Source of the DNA: Hydra vulgaris
Lineage: Eukaryota > Cnidaria > Hydrozoa > Anthoathecata > Hydridae
DNA: 64,000 nt
NCBI RefSeq assembly: GCF_038396675.1
Contig: NC_088934.1
Location: 9,126,501 to 9,190,500 of the forward strand
Direction: 5' to 3'
The notes beneath the pieces were generated by a model. The model saw nothing but the letters and a program-made list of their open reading frames with translations. It ran no database searches and had not been told where the DNA came from. Positions 54,962 through 64,000 of the stretch are shown here, one piece after another (position 1 is the stretch's first letter; each line of letters begins with the position of its first letter). The position numbers and the translations under genes are program-made.

Positions 54962-55555
54962 TTCTACATTTAAAATCCTTATATAATAGTTAATTGTCAA
55001 GCGTGTTTTTTGCTATTCTGATTATTTTTCTTAGTTTTACGGGTACCGGTCTGTATAATAATAGCATCTGCAAAACAAGTAGAATTTTTTGATCTTCATT
55101 TATAAAATTACAAACATTGTTTATTAAAAGTGAATGATAGTGTTGTAGTTATGCGATAATAAAGTAAATTTAAAACTTATAGCATTTAAAGATTTGAAAA
55201 TAAGTATAATTATTTATAACTATGTCTAGTTAAAAAAAATCTAATCAATAATGTTCAAATTTATTTTGATGTAGAACCAATGAAGATACTAATAAATATT
55301 GATTAGTGTTTGTAAAATAGTGCATTAAAAAATAAAATAAAATAAAATGATTTAAAAAGTTTCTCACCAACACGTGACTTGCTTTTTTCAGTTAAAGTTC
55401 TTTAATGATTAGCATATAAACCTAATCATTTAGTTTTTAAACAGGCTCAAAGTTCCCCTAAACAAGTTATGCTTTTTAGCTCTGCATAAATTTGCAACAA
55501 TAGACAATATTTGCAGCAGCTAATTTTTTTTTTTGCACAAACGCGTAGTCAAGCG
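54958..55555. other. AT-rich spacer
   Basis: No feature supported. Confidence 0.35.
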
Positions 55556-55619
55556 TTGTATAAATGCTTTTACACCGATTGTTTAACTTCAAATTGCCGT
55601 TTTCATTTCAAACATTGCA

Positions 55620-56310
55620 CATGGCTACAGGGTTGATTGGTTATAGAAAAATTAACTTGACAATTATGAAATTGATTAGTTAAACGAAATTTTTAAACTG
55701 ATTGCTTTAAACAAGAATAAAATTAGGTTGAACACGGAAAAAATGCTAGTATAGAAAACCTTAGTACACGAAAATAAAAAGGTTTTCAAAAGTTAAATAT
55801 TAAGAAATGCATTTTCTTTATTTGAAAAAGAAGACATATTCTTAAAATAGAAAACGCATTTTTTTCTACGTTAGCTAAATATCGTGCGTAGATAGTTAAA
55901 TATAGCTTATGCACTATCAGGATAATACACACTGTTGTCAAGAAAAACAATGATCTTACCAATATAAATTTCAGCTAATTTATTCCAATACAAAATAAGG
56001 TCCTTTTTAAAAAAAGTCCCTTCAACAGGTTCAATGATAATTTGCAAACACTATAATCTAAAAACTTGTTAAACAGCTGCGATACCAACGACAGTTTCGC
56101 TTCATCGAACCAACGCTATAACTGCAGTACTGTTTAAATTAAGCCATTTGATTGGCTGGCGTATCAAGTACGCTGCCGTTGCATTTCAATTTTGAAGACA
56201 CTACAAAATTTGATTGTTTTCCAATTGGTATTAGCACGCACTATTTCATTGGTTGCTTTATGAATAGTTGAAATAAGATTGGCGCATTTCAGCCGTCAAT
56301 AACACTCTAG
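55620..56310. promoter_or_regulatory. CCAAT-rich, less AT-rich region, possible promoter
   Basis: CCAAT/ATTGG pentamers cluster here: ATTGG at about 55637, 56151, 56250 and 56278, and CCAAT at 56221. The base composition is visibly less AT-rich than the flanks. Clustering of CCAAT boxes is typical of eukaryotic promoters, but no transcript start or clear downstream gene could be established. Confidence 0.3.
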
Positions 56311-56469
56311 CATCTGTTTAATGGCGTGCTTTGCTGTGTTTTAAAATTAGACAGCTTTGTTTATTGTTTGTATAATTAATAAAAGTTTTATTAGAGGGTA
56401 TTAAATCTTTCATACCGGTGATATTTAAAAGTAAAAGGAAATAAATTGCAGTTTAGTTGTTTATTTCAT

Positions 56470-56560
56470 CCAAAATGAATATCGAAAAATTAATATCGAA
56501 AATGAATATCGAAAAAATTAATATCAAAATGAATATCGAAAAATTAAAACCCAGTGAGTC
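56470..56560 (+). repeat. ATGAATATCGAAAAATTA tandem repeat with a short open frame
   Basis: Three 18-27-base units starting ATGAATATCGAAAAA. The first ATG (56476) opens a 29-residue frame with three MNIEK repeats ending at TAA (56563-56565). CCCAGTGAGT near 56552 could be read as a splice donor. No downstream exon joins in frame without an immediate stop that I could find. Confidence 0.5.
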
Positions 56561-56599
56561 ATAAACTTAATTTTTAACAAATTCAGTTTTATAATAAAT

Positions 56600-57149
56600 A
56601 GTGTTTTACATTAAAATATTCAAGATTTTTGATGGATTCAATGACAAAAATACTGATACTTTTGATGTGCCAGAAAGAAGATTTATAATTGTAAAAGTCT
56701 TCTACAATCAAATTAAATTTGAACGTTATAAATTGTTGCGGAAAACAACCAAGTCGTAACTATACAGCAAAAGTTGATAAAGCTAGTGGCTATGACAGAC
56801 TTTCAAAAAAAAAAAACTTTTCAATAGATTTATAAGAACAAATGTCGCTAGAGGACAAAAGGTTTCGTTTTAAGAACATGATATATTTTATTCTACTTTA
56901 CTACAATAGTTACTAAATAATTTAGAGTGAAAACTGTCTAAAGTCTTCCGGTCTTCCCTATTTGTAACACTAAACAGTGTATTTTTTATTAAATGGAGTT
57001 GTATTGTAACAAAAAGTTTGCAAGATTTGCTTCATACTTAAGAGAGAATTTTTAAAGTATTTCATGAAACAGTTAAAACAAAAGTTTAGGATTGTAGTCA
57101 AAACAAATTGAGCAAAATCGGTATTGTTTATTAAAGAGTATTGGTATGC
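56600..57149. other. Spacer with a small open segment
   Basis: A frame at about 56604-56759 (FDGFNDKNTDTFDVPERRFI...) has protein-like composition but no start, domain or clear splice sites. Unassigned. Confidence 0.25.
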
Positions 57150-58070
57150 ACGCAAAGATAGATCATATTACCCAGACAATGATAATATGAGTACTTAACT
57201 CAAAAAATAACATTAATTCGAATAAATAAATACAAACCTGACAATCAGAACTAGTTTTTGGATTATATATTCGTTAGAAACAAAACTTATAATTATTAAA
57301 TCAAATGTTAAGACACTTTTAATTTAAACTGTAAAGCCACTTTTAATTGAAGCAATACTGATTTGAAGCAATACTAATTATACAGTAGTTACCAATTACA
57401 AGCAATAATAATAACACAAATTGAAGCAATACTAATTACTCTGCTTCCTTCTACCACCACATAAAGTCAATTCAAAAAATACAAAGAAGCTTGAATTTTA
57501 CTACTCAAGGGCAGATGCATTTTTTATTTTACTTTTCTTAAATAAATTTATATCTATCGATAAATTCTAAATTTCATTCAACAACCTCTTAGCGTTCAAA
57601 AATTATAACTTTATGAAGTTTGAACAATTTTTAGGGGGTTCAATCTTTATATAGTTTGAACCCCTTAGTTATAAGTTTAAACCCTCGTCAATTTGAGGGA
57701 GGCCTAAATTTTATATAGTCATAGTTTTTGAACGCTATGAGATTATTGTATGACTTTTATAATTTACCGATGAATATAAATTTATTTGAGAATAGTAAAA
57801 AAATATTTGTCAACTTGTAGCTCTAACGTTCGGTGTAGATGTCGCCAAAATTTTAGGGCCTTTTTGATCCCAGGTCCAATCGTCGTAACTGTTTAGAAAG
57901 CATTCTTACTTGACATAATTTTAAACATATAAATGTTTTGAGTTGCTCCATGTCTGAAAGATAGTTATCTCAAGATTAAAAAATGCTGCGTCTGCCCTTG
58001 CTACTCATATTTTAGAAATCCTTTAGTATGCTTATATTACCTAGATGCTCGTATTATCTGAATCTACACT
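57150..58070. mobile_element. Second, shorter copy of the 30765-33264 element
   Basis: Shared blocks with the first copy: ATATTACCCAGAC, ATATGAGTACTT, CTGACAATCAGAACTA, AAAACTTAT, ACACTTTTAATT, TTCAAAAAATACAAAG and, after an insertion, ATTTTAGAAATCCTTTAGTA with GCTTATATTACC. It lacks the Tc1/mariner insertion and most of the interior. The foldback element 57506-58000 is inserted in it. Confidence 0.75.
57506..58000. mobile_element. Foldback element, second copy, 5-bp target duplication CTACT
   Basis: The ends CAAGGGCAGATGCATTTTTT and CAAGGGCAGACGCAGCATTT (reverse complement of the right) are flanked by CTACT at 57501-57505 and 58001-58005. Deleting the element plus one CTACT restores the sequence seen in the sister copy near 33178-33230. 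The interior has inverted GTTCAAAAATTATAACT-type arms and CAATTTGAGGG as in 24907-25408. Confidence 0.88.
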
Positions 58071-59285
58071 ACATCTTTTAAAAATATAAATACAAATATT
58101 GTTTAGTTAAAATATTAATAATTAAAAGAATTTTTAAATATTCTTTAAACATTTTCTTTTTAAAACTTAAAAACTATGTAAACTATTGTTTTTTTTTGTC
58201 TAAAGTTTTTTTCTAAAGTTACTTGCGTATAAAAGAATTTAAGTAATGCTAATTTAATAAAATAGACTGAAAATTGTTTTAAATACGATCATATTTTAAA
58301 TATGAATCTATTTGCATTAGATACCAATTTTTTACATAAATTAATGTGATTTGATTGACAGAATTTTAAGGTCAACCCATGTCTGCATTTTTGTGAGTTA
58401 ATATTAATATTTCCTTCTTTTTTTTTACTCTTGGTTATAATGGTTGTTCTAGAATTCCAAAAAGTTGTCTAAGTGTGCTGCGGAAGAGCATTTAACAAAT
58501 AAGTTCACGCAGCATTCCTTTATAACTCCAGAATAGACATTGAGTCTTAAATCTTTTGATTTTGAGGCCTGCTTTTTAACCATTGAGCCATAACTGTTAT
58601 TATGACAATTTAATGTATAGTTCACCCGAGTCAAGGCCATTATGTTTTTGAGTGCTTTTTTCAGTGTTTTCAAATTTCTTTTTCATGCCTCTAAGTGTTA
58701 ATTAATGTAATAATTTTTTTTACAATTGTCTCTATGTATCAGTCAACGTATGGAGGTTTTTTTAAATGAATATGTTTTTCATATGATCATTATTTAACAT
58801 TGAGTTACCAATTAAAACAATAATTGTCAGCAGTTGGTTATATTTTTAAACGTCAACGATCGGTTGATTTTAAAATGTGTAAAAACGGTTGAAACAGAAA
58901 GCAGTTAAAAATTTACTTCATAAATTATTAATTGAAACTACAAAAAAACTAAAAATAATTTAAGCAAGAAAGTTATTTAGATCTCGCACGTATATCTAAA
59001 ACCTATTTACACTCAGTCATATAAATGAAAATATATTGTTTTTAATAATTTTTTTTCTTATCTCTGTTTAATATAAAACAAGAATTACATTTTTATTATC
59101 ACAATATAATGTTAATATATATTTAAAAAATTACAAATAGATAGAAAATACAAAAATGAATGTTAAAGCAGATAATGACTCAAAAAATATATATTATTGG
59201 CGTATTTTATAATATATATTGGCACAGTTAATGTAACAGTGACTTAGACCGAAACATATCAATTTGAGGCTGCATATCAACGTAT
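58071..59285. other. AT-rich spacer
   Basis: A 74-residue minus-strand open frame at 58449-58673 (VNYTLNCHNNSYGSMVKKQA...) has no recognisable domain. Nothing else is supported. Confidence 0.35.
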
Positions 59286-59410
59286 ATGCAAATTCAATAC
59301 ATCAGACCAATAGTCTTGGCAGTTTTAGAATGAATATATTTTATTTGAGGAAACCAGGATAAATTTCTATCAATAAGAATTCCTAAGAACTTTATACTGA
59401 CTTTTTAATT
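59280..59410 (-). pseudogene. LINE reverse-transcriptase scrap
   Basis: The minus strand reads KFLGILIDRNLSWFPQIKYI then HSKTAKTIGLMY, the conserved post-catalytic F-L-G-x-x-I-D-x-x-L-x-W block of non-LTR reverse transcriptases. A hairpin with 17-base arms (59423-59460) follows. The rest of the element is unrecognisable. Confidence 0.6.
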
Positions 59411-59422
59411 AGTTTACTTAAC

Positions 59423-59460
59423 AAAACAAATTATACTTTAGACAAAGTATAATTTGTTTT
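59423..59460. repeat. Hairpin, 17-bp perfect arms
   Basis: AAAACAAATTATACTTT and its complement around AGAC. Confidence 0.9.
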
Positions 59461-60727
59461 CTCAACATTAGGCGATTACCCTAAACCAAATATTTACTTT
59501 ACTCAGTTCAATATTCACGTTCATATAAAGTTATTTAATATATTTATTGAAAGGAAATAGATTTGTATTGTTAGCTAACACTACTGAGTTTGGTTTTAAT
59601 GATGCATTACAAAAGCCTACGGATGAAAATTTCCAGGAAACTTGCAAAAAAAGTTAAGTTATTTTATTAATATGTAAAATTCTATGTCTTATTTAGAAAG
59701 TTATTACGGACAATTTTATGGTAAAGTATTGTAAAGCAATTTATATAAATATTTGAAAGCCCCCTTTGAAAAACGCTTTTTTGGTATTTTGTTGAGTTTT
59801 CTTATTGTAACTATAAGTTGCAACTATGATAATTTGTTTTCAAAATTTTCTAAAATTGTTTTATCCTGTTATTCCCTTATTATATTGATGTTAATTGCAG
59901 TAGCAAGCTTTGTTTAAGGCTAAACACAATTTTCACCCCTATCCCTAAAGGGGATGTGGCATTTTTCAATGTCTAATAAATTTGCCACAAGTTACTGAAT
60001 ACTGTAAAGTCATATATAAAAAGATTTGAATGAATATTTACAGTATTTTATAATTTTTTCTTGATTTAAGACGTTATTGAAAAATGAAAGGCAAAAAGTA
60101 AAGAGATTTTTTTGCTAAATTTGAACTATTTAAAAATATAGTCAGCAATAAAAATTAAGAACTAATGATTTTAGGGTCATAAGTTCCGCCGCTATGTTTA
60201 AATAAATGCTTTTAAGGCTTGAGTCTCACTCGCCACAACTTTGCTAGAGCACTTTTGACATTATAAATTGATAAATTAAAAAATTATGCTTTACTTTAAA
60301 ATGATTTAAATGTAAACCGTATTTTTCAACCAATCTGCCAAGTGGGCAATTGTGTGCGTGTCTGTGTTTTATAAGTATTATATAAAGCAAATTATTTTAT
60401 GATTATTTTACAGAATATTCAGATCAAATGTGTTTTCTAATGTCATTTTCAAATAAATCATGTGGAGAAACACTAAAACAATTTGACCCAATATATACAT
60501 CAGGTGCACCCCTCACCCCAAAGAAGACGATTTTCAAGTTAAACTTGGTTTTTTAAGGAGTATAGTTGGCTATTCGGGTGAATTTTAGTTTTGACAACCG
60601 TTTTTTTTAGTAAACTATTGTGTACTTTTTTTATGGATCTCCCCCCCCCCCCCCCCTCCATCTACCACTCTCACTTTATTCGTAGAATCGCCTCTGCACA
60701 TTGGGAACATTCCATTATATAGATATT
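59461..60727. other. AT-rich spacer with C16 tract
   Basis: It holds a 16-base C run (60641-60656), the longest homopolymer C in the window. No gene seen. Confidence 0.4.
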
Positions 60728-60758
60728 AACAAAAACCACCAAATAGGTGGTTTTTGTT
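60728..60758. repeat. Hairpin, 13-bp arms
   Basis: AACAAAAACCACC and its complement around AAATA, possibly the edge of the transposase-bearing element to the right. Confidence 0.75.
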
Positions 60759-60839
60759 TATATCTTTAATAACTTTATATTGTAGGCAAACAAATATGAA
60801 GTTATACATTACACAGGTTATACAGTTTAGAACTTTATT

Positions 60840-62600
60840 GTTCTATTCATCTATATCTAATTCTAGATTTTCATCAACGTTGTTAACTTTTAAATATAAT
60901 TTGTTAAGTCATTAATTTCATCTGATTCCATACCTGATGAATTTTCTCTATCACCGTTATAAACTGCTAACAATCTTTTAACTTTTTTCGATCTTAAAGT
61001 TTACGATATTAGGGGATAAGAAGTATGTATAACTCGAATGAAAATGTCAAACAAATTTATTATAACGTTTAAAACATTTTGCTTTTTTTCTTTGTATGGT
61101 GTTCACAATTAAATTTATAGATTCTGTATCCAGATTCCGCTACTTCTTCTTCCATTAAACCAAGTTGAACTAGTGAATTAATGATAATTTCCCCAGCATA
61201 TGCTAATACTTTGTAAATGGAAGCTGGGACTTGAACCAATCATATGTCTCTAACAATTTCTTATATGTGTTATTGCAGTATTTATAAATTTTTTCAGGAT
61301 CAATGGGTGTTTGCAGTTGATTGCAACTAAAACGTTATATTATCTGATAGTAATTTCTTCATCAATTTCTAAAATTTTGCCGAGTAATAGAGGATCAGAA
61401 AAAGCTCGTCAGCATAAGTTTTTGGTAATACTAATTCCCGATCCGCCAGCTCTTGGTTCATCAAATCTCAAACCAAATTCTTCAAACATCCTATTATGAA
61501 TAATTTTTCTTCTGAATAAATAATAATCTTATAAAACCTTTTTTACTTTCCAGGTTTTTATTCCAATTCTATATGAAATATGTAAAATAAATTCAAAAAA
61601 TCTAATCCAAGCATTCTGTAATACATCATTTTTTAAAGATTTTTAAATTGCTCATCATGTTAGGTGTGGCATGACAATTCGGACAACATTGTGTCGTAAA
61701 AGTGTCCATGATGTAAACTAAGATTTTACTATCAGACATAGAAAGGAAAAAATTATAATTCATCAAAACATACTTATGTTCTAGTAGATAAACTTTAACA
61801 GGATATGAATTAAGAATTTTTTTTTTTTAATACTCTCCTTAATTTTTAATACCACTTCTTTATTTTCCTTTATATACTCCAGTATAATTAGTCTAAAGAG
61901 TCTAATAAATTTTGTTATTCCATAAAATATTGTTTGAATATAAATGTACATATATTCGAAGAGGTGATGTTGCTGTGATTAATAGATCCGAATCTAGCTG
62001 ATTTTTTTGATTGGAATTATTGATGGTATTTTTAATGACGTGATGCTCACTCCCAATCCCAACCCTAACTACTAATTAGTATTAATTCATCAAATTCTTC
62101 TTTTTATCATCTTAATGTTTTAAAATTTCCTTTTCCTGTAGTTTTGCAAGTCTTGTATATATGATCCATAAGATCTTGTAGTTAAACTTTGGCCTTTTTT
62201 GATCCATAAGATATTGTAGTTTAATTTTGGCCTTTGTTTCAGTAACTTGAATTGAAGGTGAGCACTCGTTTTTTATTTAGAAAATTGGTAGATGATAGAA
62301 ATCTGCATTGTGCTTCCTTATGAGAATTTTCATAAACACTTCTTGAAAGTTTGTTATCCAAGAAGTATGCAAAAGCCTCTTCAGACATCATTTTGTTTTG
62401 CAATGTGGTTAGCTGAGTGTAAAGCAATAACGATTCGTATCGCCTTTTTGTAACAACGCTAAGTATTTTGACTAAATTAAATTCACGTTTTTTAAATGCT
62501 GCACTTTGTGCCACTAGCAATATTTTTGTAAGTTGTAATAGGACCTCTACCTCCCTCCCCTCTCCCTCCCCCCCCCCCCCACACTTATTACATCTACTCA
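60840..62600 (-). pseudogene. Decayed transposase-like gene of an uncharacterised cnidarian/arthropod repeat family
   Basis: Reading down the minus strand: LSVVTKRRYESLLLYTQL and MMSEEAFAYFLDNKLSRSVY (62239-62470), then SKILVYIMDTFTTQCCPNCH near 61700, then, after breaks, DPEKIYKYCNN and SIYKVLAYAGEIIINSLVQL, GLMEEEVAESGYRIYKFNCE with HHTKKKSK at about 61080-61240. The final blocks resemble a pattern I recall from uncharacterised multicopy proteins (x-V-H-K-V-L-x-H-G..I-I..P-I-G..S-E-E-A-Q-E..R-x-x-H-x-R-K-x-S-R). Many stops and shifts. The family name and catalytic motif are not known to me. Confidence 0.5.
62568..62580 (+). repeat. C13 homopolymer within a CT-rich tract
   Basis: The preceding 30 bases are CTCCCTCCC-type. 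CGCCAGCCCTG follows at 62602, similar to a hAT-type terminus, but no partner end was found. Confidence 0.8.
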
Positions 62601-63619
62601 CGCCAGCCCTGTTTCATTTAAAACGAATATGTTGTTTTTATTTGTTTCTTATAATTTTATTTATTGAAAGTTTTAACCTGTATTATACTAATATTTAAAG
62701 TCATTTCTTCGTTTTCTATTTTTTCATTTAGGTTAAAATTGAAGTACCTACTGTATTAGGCATCCTATACATTTTTTAAGTATTTAAAATGAGACTATTC
62801 TCAGAGGCAGGTAACATTTTTAATGAAAAATGAGCTATTTTGTTGCCCAAAACTGGATTGTAACTCTTTTTGCACAACAATATTCCTAAACTTATAGAAA
62901 TCCTTACATAATTGATTACTACAAATAAAATTACATTAAGTTCGTTAAGAAACTTGTATTTTTTTTACTTAGGTTACCAATAGTTCTTCATTGCCTTGTA
63001 AGATAATGATTTTATGATTTAATTTACATAGCCTGTGTCACATGTCAAGGTAAAAAATAAATTCCAGCATTCCGGCCTGAAATATTGTAATTCCGGCCGG
63101 AACTAAAATGACCTAAAAGTCACAAATTCCGGCCGTAACGGAATTCCAGTACATCCATATTTAAAATTAGTTAACGGGGCGAGAGTCCTAATAGGCTGCG
63201 GATGGTCTGAAAAATCATAGTCTGAAACTTAATAAAGAAAAAAATTTATAGCCAGTACCCGTTATTTTTATAGAATTTTAAATTTTTACAATAAGAAGTT
63301 TGAACATTAAAAGATTTTGATTTTTTATTACTTACAATACTATGTACTAAATAATATTAAATGTACTAAATAATATTAAAATATAACGACTATATAAAAA
63401 ATAAGTATAGAAACGGTCTGTGTGGAAAAAAATTACCATTATCTGTATTGTACAAATTATGATAAGTCCATTATTACACATATTTTTAAGTCTATTTCTA
63501 CATGATATAAACTTTTTACACCGGCTTGTAATTAATCAACATATTTCAAGCGGGTATTCTAAATATTATTTAGACGGGTACTCAGAGCCAAACCGCTAAT
63601 AATTATAGATTATATATAT
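62601..63619. other. Spacer with a small TTCCGGCCGGAA repeat cluster
   Basis: ATTCCGGCC words in both orientations occur four times between 63066 and 63150 (AATTCCGGCCGGAAC, AATTCCGGCCGTAAC). No gene. Confidence 0.5.
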
Positions 63620-63796
63620 GAGCAGCCGTGGCGCAGTGGTTAGAGTTCTGGCTAAGAACCAAGAGGTCCGATGTTCAACGCCAGCTCTAGCCCAATAAAC
63701 GACATTGGTATGGAAGGAGGCGTGAACTTCTAGTTAAATGCTCTCCCGCAATGCTCTGTGATAAGACCGTAAGGACTTCTGGGAGCACCTAAATAA

Positions 63797-63798
<2 letters not shown>
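63620..63798 (+). mobile_element. tRNA-derived SINE with TA tail
   Basis: The head GAGCAGCCGTGGCGCAGTGG TTAG carries an A box (TGGCGCAGTGGTTAG). An anticodon-arm-like GTTC-TGGCTAA-GAAC hairpin and a B box (GATGTTCAACGCC) follow at tRNA spacing. About 100 bases of non-tRNA body (GGAGGCGTGAACTTC, GACCGTAAGGACTTCTGGGA) lead straight into a TA microsatellite. The missing acceptor-stem pairing and the long body argue against a functional tRNA. Confidence 0.85.

Positions 63799-63873
<75 letters not shown>
63799..63873. repeat. TA microsatellite at the SINE 3' end
   Basis: An uninterrupted TA array directly following the SINE body, consistent with a tail-derived microsatellite. Confidence 0.95.
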
Positions 63874-63879
<6 letters not shown>

Positions 63880-64000
63880 TTTCTACTATTTTTATATAAA
63901 TATTTTTCTGTTTACTCAAGAATATATAAAAATATTAAAATGTATAAAAATAGTTGATGTGGAATAGGTTTACCAAGACCCGTAATTTATAGGTTCGGGT
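63874..64000. other. AT-rich end of window
   Basis: Nothing recognised. Confidence 0.3.

Noticed and set aside
63620-63692. Functional tRNA gene
   Set aside because: A and B boxes are present, but acceptor-stem pairing is poor and a SINE body plus TA tail follows; a tRNA-derived SINE fits better.

Overview
The window looks like very AT-rich eukaryotic nuclear DNA from a cnidarian, most likely a Hydra-type hydrozoan. This rests on base composition, long TA microsatellites, the mix of decayed non-LTR retrotransposons, hAT, Tc1/mariner and pogo elements, and two intron-containing SUEL-type lectin genes. The organism is inferred; no search was run. Most of the 64 kb is transposon remnant, short inverted-repeat element, simple repeat and unannotatable AT-rich spacer.

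Only two loci look like host protein genes. Both are on the minus strand, about 7 kb apart, and are clearly paralogous. Lectin gene 1 (14013-15668, three exons, 268 residues) and lectin gene 2 (22521-23878, three exons, 280 residues in the model given) each encode a hydrophobic N-terminus, a short stretch ending in a furin-type R-X-K-R site, a charged linker with a Ser-Gly motif, and a C-terminal eight-cysteine SUEL/rhamnose-binding lectin domain. They read as secreted, processed lectin precursors made by local duplication.

Region by region: 1-13.9 kb holds LINE remnants, a TTAA-flanked element inserted in a 38-bp satellite, a 19-bp minisatellite of about 24 units, and several palindromic MITEs. 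14-24 kb holds the two lectin genes, a TA microsatellite, a heavily decayed ~28-bp tandem array and strong hairpins. 24.9-37 kb is a transposon nest: a foldback element, a LINE inside a DNA element, a Tc1/mariner element with unusual repeat-built inverted termini inside another DNA element, and a three-deep nest of LINE, mariner and palindromic element. 37.6-41.7 kb is an end-to-end hAT element with a perfect 8-bp target duplication and a broken transposase. 42-54 kb holds MITEs, a pogo pseudogene, a tRNA-derived SINE, a LINE and a second hAT pseudogene. 55-64 kb has a CCAAT-rich region, a second copy of the 30.8-kb DNA element carrying its own foldback insertion, a decayed transposase and a second tRNA-derived SINE.

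The transposase genes do not form a working system together. Apart from one open but internally shortened Tc1/mariner reading frame, all are interrupted. The most biologically interesting content is the lectin pair and the finely resolved insertion history.
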